Part shown: piece by piece, positions 44,738 to 53,677 of the stretch
Layout: each line of letters opens with the position of its first letter
Position numbering within the stretch: the stretch's first letter is position 1
Assembly: GCA_030830965.1 (NCBI GenBank)
Contig: JAURLX010000019.1
Location: 243,211-307,210 of the forward strand
Origin: Verrucomicrobiota bacterium
GTDB lineage: Bacteria > Verrucomicrobiota > Verrucomicrobiia > Opitutales > UBA953
Reading direction: 5' to 3'
DNA: 64,000 nt
The notes under the pieces: generated by a model
The model's input: the letters and a program-made list of their open reading frames with translations, nothing else
The model's database searches: none
What the model was told of the DNA's origin: nothing
Program-made: the position numbers and the translations under genes

Positions 44738-44839
44738 GAGGCCATCTCTCTCGAATAAATGATCTTTTCTCAAGTTTAAATGACTGAAAACCATCTTTTA
44801 TGAAGGATATGATTATTTTGGTCATATAAATAAATGAAT

Positions 44840-44855
44840 GGTTACGGTTGTAACC
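44840..44855. repeat. Inverted repeat upstream of the DUF6807 gene
   Basis: GGTTAC and GTAACC, separated by four bases, lie 55 bases before the lipoprotein start at 44910; a second short hairpin, CCCG / CGGG with a six-base loop, follows at 44863-44876. Either could be an operator or leader structure in the AT-rich region between glmM and the DUF6807 gene. No clear -35/-10 pair accompanies them. Confidence 0.35.
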
Positions 44856-44909
44856 CTATTTGCCCGATAAAACGGGTGAACGGATGTAGACCGCTCATAA
44901 GGTCACTCC

Positions 44910-45863
44910 ATGAAGCTGATTCCCGCAACCTTGGCGTCGTTGCTTCTCATTGGCTGCGCATCCTCGGATCGCTCCGTTGTCGTGAGGTCGGATTGGAAAT
45001 GCGAGCAGGACGTCGAGGGGAACGTCCATTTCTTTCGGAACGGAAGATCCGTCATGACCTACCAGCATGCCAGCGTGCTGAAGGATGGAGCGGACCCCGC
45101 CTATGCTCGCTCGGGATTCCTTCATCCGTTGTTCACGCCGTCCGGTGTCGAGCTCAGCGACAGTTTCCCCGAAGATCATCCGCATCATCACGGCATCTGG
45201 ACTGCCTGGTCGGCCGTGGAATCGAACGGCCTCCGACCGGACTTCTGGAATGTCGGCAAGCGGACGGGCGGCGTTCGGGTCCGAAATCGACCGCGATTGA
45301 GTCTGGAAAATGGATCGGTGGAATGCGACATGGAATCGTTCGCCGCGACTGCAGCAGGCGAGGTCACGATGCTTCACGAGACCTGGCTGATCTCTCCCGT
45401 TCCCGGCGGGCGTGATGCGCATCGGTTCGACCTTGAGATCACGTATCACAATGTCTCGGGGCACGAGGTTCGCCTAAAGTCCCATCATTACGGCGGTCTG
45501 GGCCTGAGGGGTCGACCCGACTGGGTGCACACGCGCCCCGAAGCGGCCAGACTGAGCTTTCTTACCTCCGACGGAACGACCGACCGCATGAAGGGCGACG
45601 GAGAGCGGGCTCGCTGGTTCTATTTCGGCGGTCCCACGCCCAACGGGCAGGCCGGCTTCGCCGTAATGCATCTTTCGGGCGGCCCTGAGCAGCACACGCG
45701 CTTCAATCCCAAGGACCCCTTCGTGGCATTCACCCCTGTCAAGCGGGCTCCGATCAACATCCCGGCCGACGGCAGGCTGACCATGCGATACCGCATCCTG
45801 CTGCTGGACGGCCGGCCCGACCCCTCCGCTCTCGAGGAGGAGTGGCGATCTGCGGCACGGTGA
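44910..45863 (+). CDS. DUF6807 (PmoA-like) family lipoprotein
   Basis: Secreted protein of 317 residues with a lipoprotein signal (lipobox LIGC at about residues 13-16). The family hallmark FPEDHPHHHGIWTAW lies near residue 90, and the C-terminal half is strand-rich. DUF6807 proteins are frequent in PVC bacteria near sugar-oxidising genes; they were named methane-oxygenase PmoA-like, but this is not evidence for methane oxidation and no pmoB or pmoC is nearby. The histidine cluster suggests metal binding. Start ATG 44910 has a weak AAGG 8 bases upstream. It stands alone, 76 bases before the next gene. Confidence 0.82.
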   Translation: MKLIPATLASLLLIGCASSDRSVVVRSDWKCEQDVEGNVHFFRNGRSVMTYQHASVLKDGADPAYARSGFLHPLFTPSGVELSDSFPEDHPHHHGIWTAWSAVESNGLRPDFWNVGKRTGGVRVRNRPRLSLENGSVECDMESFAATAAGEVTMLHETWLISPVPGGRDAHRFDLEITYHNVSGHEVRLKSHHYGGLGLRGRPDWVHTRPEAARLSFLTSDGTTDRMKGDGERARWFYFGGPTPNGQAGFAVMHLSGGPEQHTRFNPKDPFVAFTPVKRAPINIPADGRLTMRYRILLLDGRPDPSALEEEWRSAAR

Positions 45864-45939
45864 TACTTTTTCCATCGATTGTGAAATGAGCGGTTTACCC
45901 CTCTTGGTTTTCTCCATGATTCTGTTTAGATAAGACGTG

Positions 45940-48900
45940 ATGAGGACCGCCCCTGCCCTCCTTTGCTTGCTTTACGCGGTCGTCGCCGATGCGGCCGCGC
46001 CCGTCAGCTTCAACCGGGACGTGCGTCCCATCCTGTCCGACCGCTGCTACGGCTGCCACGGGCCCGATGCCAACAAAGGCCGCAAGGCGGGGCTGAGGCT
46101 TGATGAGTTCGCTGGAGCCACGAAAGAACTGAAGAGCGGGGAACGCGCCATCATCCCAGGCGACGTCGAGAACAGCGAAATGGTACGACGGCTGCTCAGC
46201 ACGGATCCGGAGGAAATCATGCCGCCGCCGAGGCTGAACCGTCCGCTCACGAAAGCGGAGCGGGACACGCTCGTCCGCTGGATCAAGGAAGGCGCCAACT
46301 ATGAGCCTCACTGGGCCTTCGTGCCCCCGGTCAAATCCGAAGGCCCCAAGGCGGGAGAAGGATGGGCGTGCGACCCCATCGACCGGTTCGTCGCCGCCGC
46401 CGCGGCCAAGGCCGGTCTGACCACGCTGCCCGAGGCCGATCGCGCCACCTTGCTCCGTCGCGTCCACCTCGCGGTCACCGGGCTGCCGCCATCGCCGGAA
46501 GAAACGGCGGCATTCATCGCCGACAAGTCACCGGAATCCTACCGGCGGCGGGTCGACGCGCTTCTTGCCTCCCCGCGTGCGGCTGAACATCAGGCCGTGG
46601 CTTGGCTCGACCTGTCGCGCTACGCCGACACCTGGGGCTATACGGGCGACAAGCCGATGTTCGCCTGGCCCTGGCGCGACTGGGTGCTGAACGCCATCCG
46701 GGACAACATGCCCTACGACCGGTTCATCACGGAACAGGTCGCAGGCGACCTGCTGCCGGACGCAACGCAGTCGACCCGCGTCGCCACAGCCTTCAGCCGC
46801 ATCCATCGCATGACCTTCGAGGGCGGCTCGATCGCCGAGGAGTTCCGTCAGGACGGTATCGCCGACCGAGTGGCCACCGCGGGCTACGCGTTCCTGAGCC
46901 TGACGCTGGACTGCGCCAAGTGCCACGACCACAAGTACGACCCGATCTCCCAGAAGGACTTCTTCGCGGTGGCGGCGATGTTCGGAGACCTCGATGAGAA
47001 CGGGCTCCTGGACTACCACGGGCAGCCTCCCCCTCCGGTGACCCGGCTCTACCAGCCCGGAGAAGAGGCGAAGGAGAAGGAACTGATCACCGTCGTCAAG
47101 GAAGCCGAGGCCCGCCACGGACTGAGCGCGAACGGCATCCGTTCCACCGCCCCGCTCAGCGAGGTCTCGTTACCCGCGCCCGAAGCCTACTATCCCTTTG
47201 AATCCCTCACCAAGGTCGGCACGGATAACGCCGTCGCCAACGGCAAGCCTGCGACTTTCGAACGCTCACGCGGCGACCAGCTCGGGCAGGTGGAACTGTG
47301 CGACGGAGTTCAAGGCAAGGGTCTGGCTTTCGACGGGGACGGCGGGCTGATGCTGGCCGGGCTGCAGAAATACGACCGCTTCACCCCGTTCACGTTCTCA
47401 GCCCACATGCGTCTGGGTGAGAAGAACGCCAGGGCGACGCTGCTGCACTCGTCGGGCTTCTATACGGGAGAAGGGGACGCATCCGGACTCGAGCTCCTCA
47501 TCACCGAGGGTCGTCTTCGTTGGAGCGCCATCCACCTCTGGCCCGCCTCGGCGGCATCCATCGAGACGGAAAAGGAGTTGCCGCTCAACCGCTGGACGAG
47601 GATCACGGTCACGTACGACGGCTCCTCCGAGGCCGCTGGACTGCGCATCTACCTAGACGGCAGACAGGTCGCCACCAAGATCGTGCGCGACACGCTCGAC
47701 GCGCCCTTCCGTCCCAATTTGCTCGAGCTGGGGAGTCGTTCCCGGGACTCCGGTTTCCGCAATGGAAAGATGGACGAGGTCAAACTCTGGCGGAAGGACC
47801 TGACCGCCGCCGAAGTCGCCGTCGAGCATGGCGTCCCCGCCTCCTCGTTGGACGCAGCCATCGTCGACGACCACAGGCTCCGACGTGAACACGGAGCGTG
47901 GATCGAGTCTTTCGCGAAGCTCGTCGAAGCGCGACGCGCCCTCAACGACCACCAGATCAAGGCTCCCGCCTTCCCGGTCATGCGCACGTCGAAGCACGCC
48001 CCGCCGACCTATGTCCTCACACGGGGCGAATACGACAAGCCCGACAGGACCAGACCGGTCAGGCCCGGAGCCCCCGAGGCCGTGCTTCCGTGGGACCCCT
48101 CCCTGCCCCGCGACCGGCTCGGGCTGGCCCGCTGGCTCACCCATCCCAAGCAGCCGCTGACATCCCGCGTGCTGGTCAATCGCGTGTGGACGCAGCTCTT
48201 CGGACAGGGCCTTGTGACGTCCGGGGAGAATTTCGGACTCATGGGCGACCTGCCCGTGCATCAGGAGATCCTGGACACGCTCGCGGCCGATTTCGTGAGC
48301 GGCGGATGGGACGTGCGCGCGCTCATGCGGCGCGTCCTGCTCAGCGCGACTTTCCGACAGGACTCGACTCCGACGAAGGAGCATCGCGAGAAGGACCCCG
48401 CCAACCGCCTGCTCGCCCGCGGACCGGTCATCCGTCTCTCGGCGGAGACCGTGCGCGACCAGGCCCTCCAGGCCGGCGGTCTGCTGAAGGAGCGGTTCGG
48501 CGGCGCCAGCGTCCAGGAGCACGAGCCCTATCGGAGCGTCTACGTCTTCCGCAAGCGCACCGCTCCGCCTGACGGCATGCTCATCTTCGACGCCGGCTCC
48601 CGGGAGATATGTCAGCCCAAGCGTCTGACCACGAACACGCCGCTGCAGGCGTTGGTGCTCCTCAACAATCCTACATTTGTCAGCGCGGCCAACGGCGTCG
48701 CTCGCCGCGCCCAGGCCGCGGCCAAGGACGTCGACGCCCGCATCGGCTACGCCTTCCGCCTGCTCTGCGGCCGGACGCCTGGTGTCGATGAGCTGTCCGC
48801 CCTGCGCGAACTCCATCGTCAGCGTCGCGAAGAGTTCGCCGCTGATCCGGTGGCGGCCGGACGCGTGCTGGGCATCAAGCCCGCCCCTCCGCCCGCCGCC

Positions 48901-49065
48901 CCGCCCAAGGGCAAGGCCGCAAAGGACAAGAAGGCCGGAGTTGAGAAGAAATCCGAACCGGCCGCGCCGGCTCCTCCTCCGCCCGTCGGCGACCCGGATC
49001 TCGCGGCGCTCTCCCTCGTCGCCTCGACCATCATGGCCAGCGACGCCTTCGTCACTTCACGCTGA
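45940..49065 (+). CDS. Cytochrome-c / DUF1549 / DUF1553 surface protein with LamG insert
   Basis: Large secreted protein of 1041 residues typical of Planctomycetota and Verrucomicrobiota. A short signal (MRTAPALLCLLYAVVADAAA) is followed by a haem motif CYGCHG (about 31-36), DUF1549 (about 140-330, including RRVHLAVTGLPPSPEE), a LamG/concanavalin-like insert (about 405-590), and DUF1553 (about 720-1000, with RLGLARWLTHPKQPLTSR). Near the C terminus a Pro/Lys/Ala-rich stretch (about 985-1020) interrupts DUF1553. The haem suggests electron transfer during oxidation of a polymer. It is paired with the DUF1501 gene five bases on, the standard arrangement. ATG 45940 or GTG 45937 starts. Confidence 0.88.
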   Translation: MRTAPALLCLLYAVVADAAAPVSFNRDVRPILSDRCYGCHGPDANKGRKAGLRLDEFAGATKELKSGERAIIPGDVENSEMVRRLLSTDPEEIMPPPRLNRPLTKAERDTLVRWIKEGANYEPHWAFVPPVKSEGPKAGEGWACDPIDRFVAAAAAKAGLTTLPEADRATLLRRVHLAVTGLPPSPEETAAFIADKSPESYRRRVDALLASPRAAEHQAVAWLDLSRYADTWGYTGDKPMFAWPWRDWVLNAIRDNMPYDRFITEQVAGDLLPDATQSTRVATAFSRIHRMTFEGGSIAEEFRQDGIADRVATAGYAFLSLTLDCAKCHDHKYDPISQKDFFAVAAMFGDLDENGLLDYHGQPPPPVTRLYQPGEEAKEKELITVVKEAEARHGLSANGIRSTAPLSEVSLPAPEAYYPFESLTKVGTDNAVANGKPATFERSRGDQLGQVELCDGVQGKGLAFDGDGGLMLAGLQKYDRFTPFTFSAHMRLGEKNARATLLHSSGFYTGEGDASGLELLITEGRLRWSAIHLWPASAASIETEKELPLNRWTRITVTYDGSSEAAGLRIYLDGRQVATKIVRDTLDAPFRPNLLELGSRSRDSGFRNGKMDEVKLWRKDLTAAEVAVEHGVPASSLDAAIVDDHRLRREHGAWIESFAKLVEARRALNDHQIKAPAFPVMRTSKHAPPTYVLTRGEYDKPDRTRPVRPGAPEAVLPWDPSLPRDRLGLARWLTHPKQPLTSRVLVNRVWTQLFGQGLVTSGENFGLMGDLPVHQEILDTLAADFVSGGWDVRALMRRVLLSATFRQDSTPTKEHREKDPANRLLARGPVIRLSAETVRDQALQAGGLLKERFGGASVQEHEPYRSVYVFRKRTAPPDGMLIFDAGSREICQPKRLTTNTPLQALVLLNNPTFVSAANGVARRAQAAAKDVDARIGYAFRLLCGRTPGVDELSALRELHRQRREEFAADPVAAGRVLGIKPAPPPAAPPKGKAAKDKKAGVEKKSEPAAPAPPPPVGDPDLAALSLVASTIMASDAFVTSR

Positions 49066-49070
49066 CAATC

Positions 49071-50507
49071 ATGACCCCTTTTCTCCCCAGCTATGACGAC
49101 CTGATGCGCCCCACGCGCAGGCACTTCCTCGGGACCTCCGCCCTGGGCATGGGCGCCCTCGCCCTCCGCCACCTCGTGCCCGACGCGTCCGCCGCGGGAC
49201 AGGCCGCAGGCACGCACTTCCCCGCCAAGGCCAAGCGCGTCATCTACCTCTTCCAGGCCGGCGGCCCGTCCCAGTTCGAGACCCTCGATCCCAAGCCGCT
49301 GCTCCGTGAGCGTCACGGACAGGACCTGCCTGACTCCGTCCGCAAGGGCCAGCGGCTCACCGGCATGAGCGGCAACCAGTCCCGCCTGCCCCTCGCCGGA
49401 TCGTTCACTGAGTTCAAGAAATACGGCCGCAGCGGCATCGAGTATTCGGACATCATGGCAGAGACGGGAGCGATGGCGGATGACATCTGCGTCATCCGGT
49501 CGATGCACACTGAGGCCATCAACCACGATCCCGGCATCACGTTCTTCTGCTCGGGCAGCCAGATCGCCGGCCGCCCCTCCATGGGCGCCTGGGCCTCCTA
49601 CGGCCTTGGCAGCATGAACGAGAACCTGCCCGCCTTCATCGTGCTCGTCTCCCAGGACGCGACCAAGGACCAGCCGCTCTATTCCCGCCTCTGGGGATCC
49701 GGGTTCCTGCCCTCCGAGCACCAGGGCGTCCAGTTCAAGGCGGGCAAGGAGCCCGTGCTCTACCTGACCAACCCTGAGGGCGTTTCTCCCCACGCACGAC
49801 GCGGCATGCTTGACGCCCTCGGCAAGCTCAACGGCGTGCAACGTGCCAACGAGCTCGACCCTGAGGTCGACGCGCGCCTCGCCCAAGCCGAGATGGCCTA
49901 CCGCATGCAGACCAGCGTCCCCGAGGTGACCGACCTCTCCGGGGAGTCAAAGGAGACCCTTGAGATGTACGGCGAAAGCGTGAACCAGCCAGGATCCTTC
50001 GCTGCCAACTGCCTGCTGGCCCGACGCCTGATCGAGAAAGGCGTGCGTTTCGTGAACCTCTTCCACCAAGGGTGGGACAATCACGGCGGCCTGCCCGGCG
50101 GCATCCGCCGTCAGTGCAAGCAGACCGACAAGCCCGCCGCCGCCCTGATCAAGGACCTCAAGCGCCGTGGCCTTCTCGAGGACACCCTCGTCGTCTGGGG
50201 CGGGGAGTTCGGACGCACCGCCTACTGTCAGGGCAAGATGACCAAGGACAGTTACGGCCGCGACCATCACCCGCGCTGCTTCTCCATGTGGATGGCCGGC
50301 GGAGGGGTGCGCGGCGGACATGTGCACGGCGCCACCGACGACTTCGGCTACAACATCGCCGCGGACGGCGTGCACGTGCATGACCTGCACGCCACGATGC
50401 TCCACCTGATGGGCGTGAATCACGAAAGGCTGACCTTCAAGTTCCAGGGGCGCTACTACCGCCTGACCGACGTGCACGGGCATGTGGTCAAGCCGGTGCT
50501 GGCCTGA
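49071..50507 (+). CDS. DUF1501 Tat-exported protein, sulfatase-like fold
   Basis: A 478-residue secreted protein. A twin-arginine signal (RPTRRHFLGTSALGMGALAL) begins at about residue 13, so the true start may be the internal ATG at 49104. DUF1501 proteins have an alkaline-phosphatase/sulfatase-like fold; the C-terminal half has VVWGGEFGRTAYCQ and DHHPRCFSMWMAGGGVRGG, with candidate metal ligands. It follows the DUF1553 gene by five bases, as in most PVC genomes. Its substrate is unknown, though these pairs are usually thought to process sulfated or complex glycans. Confidence 0.88.
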   Translation: MTPFLPSYDDLMRPTRRHFLGTSALGMGALALRHLVPDASAAGQAAGTHFPAKAKRVIYLFQAGGPSQFETLDPKPLLRERHGQDLPDSVRKGQRLTGMSGNQSRLPLAGSFTEFKKYGRSGIEYSDIMAETGAMADDICVIRSMHTEAINHDPGITFFCSGSQIAGRPSMGAWASYGLGSMNENLPAFIVLVSQDATKDQPLYSRLWGSGFLPSEHQGVQFKAGKEPVLYLTNPEGVSPHARRGMLDALGKLNGVQRANELDPEVDARLAQAEMAYRMQTSVPEVTDLSGESKETLEMYGESVNQPGSFAANCLLARRLIEKGVRFVNLFHQGWDNHGGLPGGIRRQCKQTDKPAAALIKDLKRRGLLEDTLVVWGGEFGRTAYCQGKMTKDSYGRDHHPRCFSMWMAGGGVRGGHVHGATDDFGYNIAADGVHVHDLHATMLHLMGVNHERLTFKFQGRYYRLTDVHGHVVKPVLA

Positions 50508-50546
50508 ACAGTTGACTGCCGGTGGGGCTGATCGCACGTTCCGCCG

Positions 50547-51782
50547 ATGCCAGATCGTGCGCCTAGCGCCGCCTCCGTCCCGGCCTTCCGCCTCTATCTG
50601 GCCTCCGTCCTGTTTGGTACCCTCGCCATCCAGGTACAGGCCGTCGCCGTCTCGTGGCAGGTCTACCAGCTGACGAAGGACCCCCTCGCCCTAGGGGCGA
50701 TCGGTCTGGCGGAAGTGATACCCTTCGTCGGCTCGGTGCTCTTCGCCGGACATGTCGCGGACACGCGGGACCGACGCAAGGTCGCCATCGTCGCGCTCGC
50801 CGCCATGCTCGTGCTTGGTTCGCTCCTCCTGCTCCCCGGACTGTTCGATGGATTCCCCTTCCCGCTCGCGCTCCTCTACGGGGTCGTGACGATGGGCGGG
50901 GTCGCGCGCAGCTTCCTCACGACAGCCCGGCAGGCTCTGATAGGAGAGGTTCTGCCCCATTCGCTCCTCGGCGACGGCGTACGATGGCGGAACGCCGCCT
51001 TCGAAGGCTCCTCCGTTGTCGGACCCGCGCTGGCGGGCCTCCTCTGGGCGGTGGGAGGCGAGACGCTCGCCTATGCGGTGATGACCAGCTTCTTCGCCGT
51101 CTCCCTGTCGACATGCGTCGCGATCCGCGTACCGAGATCGCTGCGGACGGACGCCCGGGAACCGGTCCTCCGAAGTCTGCGTGCGGGCGTCGATTTCATG
51201 CTCGGACGACGACTCCTGCTCGGCGCCTTTACCTTGGATCTCTTCGCCGTGCTCTTCGGCGGAGCGGTTGCGCTGCTGCCCGTGTTCGCCGCCGAAATCC
51301 TCCACGTGGGTCCGGTCGGTCTCGGCCTGCTTCGCGCCGCGCCGTCGCTGGGCGCCGTGCTCATGTCGCTCGTGATACTCACGCTTCCGCCGATCAGGAA
51401 GGCCGGCCCCCTGCTCTACGCCTCCTTCGCAGTATTCGGACTGGCCACGGTCGGGTTCGGGCTTTCGACCTCCTTCGTGCTCTCATGCCTCTTCCTGCTC
51501 GTCATCGGGGGGGCCGACGCGATCAACGTCATCATCCGTCAGACCATCCTGCAGACCGGCACTCCGCCGGCTCTCATGGGCAGGGTCTCCGCGGTCACGG
51601 CCGTCTTCATCGGCTGCTCCAATGAGCTGGGGGCCTTCGAATCCGGAGTGGCCGCCCGTCTGCTGGGCACGGTGGGGGCGGTGGTCTTCGGCGGCGTGGC
51701 CACATTCGGCGTCATGGCCGGCGTCGCCTGGCGTTTTCCTGAAATATGGCGCCTGGACCGCATCTCGGCCGACCAGCGCTGA
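50547..51782 (+). CDS. MFS transporter, EntS-like
   Basis: Integral membrane transporter of 411 residues with about 12 hydrophobic helices. The MFS motif between helices 2 and 3 appears as [14 protein letters not shown] (about 72-85), and the overall pattern resembles the EntS/MFS_3 exporters of siderophores or drugs. It lies 39 bases after the DUF1501 gene and 40 before an enterochelin-esterase-like gene, which suggests siderophore or metabolite handling, but no siderophore synthesis genes are seen apart from distant menF. Substrate not assigned. Confidence 0.82.
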   Translation: MPDRAPSAASVPAFRLYLASVLFGTLAIQVQAVAVSWQVYQLTKDPLALGAIGLAEVIPFVGSVLFAGHVADTRDRRKVAIVALAAMLVLGSLLLLPGLFDGFPFPLALLYGVVTMGGVARSFLTTARQALIGEVLPHSLLGDGVRWRNAAFEGSSVVGPALAGLLWAVGGETLAYAVMTSFFAVSLSTCVAIRVPRSLRTDAREPVLRSLRAGVDFMLGRRLLLGAFTLDLFAVLFGGAVALLPVFAAEILHVGPVGLGLLRAAPSLGAVLMSLVILTLPPIRKAGPLLYASFAVFGLATVGFGLSTSFVLSCLFLLVIGGADAINVIIRQTILQTGTPPALMGRVSAVTAVFIGCSNELGAFESGVAARLLGTVGAVVFGGVATFGVMAGVAWRFPEIWRLDRISADQR

Positions 51783-51822
51783 GCCCTCTGCGGGCTTGTC
51801 TAGGGGACGGAGATGGAGTCCT

Positions 51823-52806
51823 ATGGGCGACCCCATGAAGATCCTGCTCACCCTCCTCGTCGCGCTCCTGGCCGCGGTTCAGGCCTCGGCCCAGACGCCC
51901 GCCAACCCCAAGGCCAAGGCTTCCGCCGCCAAGCCGAAGTCGCTCGACGACCAGTATGTGCTGACGGCCGACTCCCAGGAGCAGTCCGGCGTGCCCAAGG
52001 GCGAAGTGACGGAGTTCGAGCTTAAGGACTCCAAGGCCTTTCCGGGCTACCCCCGCAAGTGGGCGATCTACGTCCCCAAGCAGTATGACGGCTCGAAGCC
52101 GGCCTGCCTGATGGTGTTCCAGGACGGTCTCGGTTATTCCTCACGCACCGGAGCCTGGCGCGTGCCCACGGTCTTCGACAACCTAATCCACAAGGGACAG
52201 ATGCCCGTCACGATCGGCCTCTTCATCAACCCGGGCTTCGTCCCGGACGCGAAGAACCCCAAGGGCAAGGACGCCAGGGGGCGTCCACTCGGCAAATCCA
52301 ACCGCTCCTTCGAATACGACAGCGTGACGCCGCTCTACGCCCGGTTCCTCGTCGAGGAGATGATCCCGATGGTCGAGGCCAAGGGCTTCAAGATCTCCAA
52401 GGACGCCTCCCATCGGGCCATCGCGGGGTCCTCCTCCGGCGGCATCTGCGCCTTCAACGCCGCCTGGCATCGCCCCGACCATTTTAGCAAGGTGTTCACG
52501 ACGATCGGCAGCTTCACTAAAATCCGCTGGAACATCAGCGGAGGCAAGGAGACCGGAGGCGACATCTACCCCGACTGGGTACGGCAGAATCCCCGCAAGA
52601 ACATCCGGGTCTACCAGCAGGAGGGCTCCAACGATCTGCTCAATGAGCACGGCAGCTGGCCCGAAGCCAACCGCAAGATGGCCGCGGCGCTCAAGGAGAA
52701 GGGCTATGACCACGTCTACGTCGAAGGCGAAGGCACCCACAACGCCAAGCACGGCGCGATGCTGCTCCCCGAAGCCCTGCGCTGGCTCTGGCGCGACGTC
52801 CGCTGA
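51823..52806 (+). CDS. Secreted enterochelin-esterase-like alpha/beta hydrolase
   Basis: Alpha/beta hydrolase of the Fes/esterase family, 327 residues, with a signal peptide ([20 protein letters not shown]) after a four-residue start. The nucleophile is in [15 protein letters not shown] near residue 210, and the likely histidine is in [15 protein letters not shown] near the C terminus. PVC genomes carry many such secreted esterases, acting on acetylated or feruloylated glycans rather than siderophores. ATG 51823, with GGAG 11 bases upstream, is preferred; ATG 51835 is an alternative. The long frame upstream is the MFS gene out of frame. Confidence 0.85.
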   Translation: MGDPMKILLTLLVALLAAVQASAQTPANPKAKASAAKPKSLDDQYVLTADSQEQSGVPKGEVTEFELKDSKAFPGYPRKWAIYVPKQYDGSKPACLMVFQDGLGYSSRTGAWRVPTVFDNLIHKGQMPVTIGLFINPGFVPDAKNPKGKDARGRPLGKSNRSFEYDSVTPLYARFLVEEMIPMVEAKGFKISKDASHRAIAGSSSGGICAFNAAWHRPDHFSKVFTTIGSFTKIRWNISGGKETGGDIYPDWVRQNPRKNIRVYQQEGSNDLLNEHGSWPEANRKMAAALKEKGYDHVYVEGEGTHNAKHGAMLLPEALRWLWRDVR

Positions 52807-52810
52807 TCCC

Positions 52811-53674
52811 ATGCGACGCCTGCTTCCCCTGCTCGCCCTCTGCGCGCCGCTCGCGGCCGCGGATTCCGACTTCCGCCCGATGCTCGACCCCCAACTCTCC
52901 CAGTGGGAGAAATGGCTCGGACCCGTGCATCGTGACTTCGAGGTGCCCGGTTACGTCCGTGGCAAGACCGCCAAGGAAGACCCGCCCCTGGGGCTGAACA
53001 ACGACCCGCTCAATGTCTTCACGACGCGGCAGGAGGACGGCGAGACGGTCCTCTACATCACCGGACAGGTCTTCGGCGCCGTCTCCTCGCTTGCGTCTTA
53101 TGAGAACTTCCACCTGAAGACCGAACAGCGCTGGGGCGAGAAGCGTTGGGTTCCCAGGGCGGACAAGATTCGTGACAACGGCATCCTCATCTTCTGCGTC
53201 GGCGCCCACGGCGAGCACAACAAGTACTGGATGCGCAGCCAGGAGCTGCAGGTCCAGGAAGGCGACATCGGCGATTGGTGGCCGATCGCCGGCGCGATGG
53301 CCGACATGCCCATCCGCACCGACGACCCGGTCAAGACGCGCGTCTACGACCCCAAAGGCAAGGTCACGACGGTCACCGCGCGGGTCTGGCACGGCACGGA
53401 ATACCCGGAGAGGCCGTTCGGGGAATGGAATCTCATCGAGTGCTACGCCCTCGACGGACACGCGGTCTTCCGTCTCAACGGCAAGACGGTGAACGTACTG
53501 CTCAACTCCCGGTACAAGGAGAAGGGATCGACGACGGAGGTCCCGCTGCGTTCCGGCAAGATCCAGGTCCAGTCCGAGGCGGCCGAATGCCACTATCGCC
53601 GCATGGCGATCCGTCCGATCAAGTCCTGGCCAGCCGAAGTCGCCGGCGACATTCCCGCCTCGCATCGACGCTGA
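52811..53674 (+). CDS. DUF1080 (3-keto-disaccharide hydrolase-like) protein
   Basis: Secreted protein of 287 residues; ATG 52811 gives a signal MRRLLPLLALCAPLAAADS. The body is a concanavalin-like beta sandwich of the DUF1080 type (about 40-265) with YENFHLKTEQRWGEKR and IECYALDGHAVFRLNGK. Some DUF1080 proteins hydrolyse 3-keto-glycosides made by Gfo/Idh/MocA dehydrogenases, two of which with Tat signals lie in this window. It is four bases after the esterase and three before the sugar ABC ATPase, so a role in feeding the importer is plausible. Confidence 0.83.
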   Translation: MRRLLPLLALCAPLAAADSDFRPMLDPQLSQWEKWLGPVHRDFEVPGYVRGKTAKEDPPLGLNNDPLNVFTTRQEDGETVLYITGQVFGAVSSLASYENFHLKTEQRWGEKRWVPRADKIRDNGILIFCVGAHGEHNKYWMRSQELQVQEGDIGDWWPIAGAMADMPIRTDDPVKTRVYDPKGKVTTVTARVWHGTEYPERPFGEWNLIECYALDGHAVFRLNGKTVNVLLNSRYKEKGSTTEVPLRSGKIQVQSEAAECHYRRMAIRPIKSWPAEVAGDIPASHRR

Positions 53675-53677
53675 GGA

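Noticed and set aside
44910..45863. A methane monooxygenase subunit because of the PmoA-like family name
   Set aside because: The protein is a secreted lipoprotein with a HPHHHG motif, no pmoB or pmoC is present, and the family name is historical.
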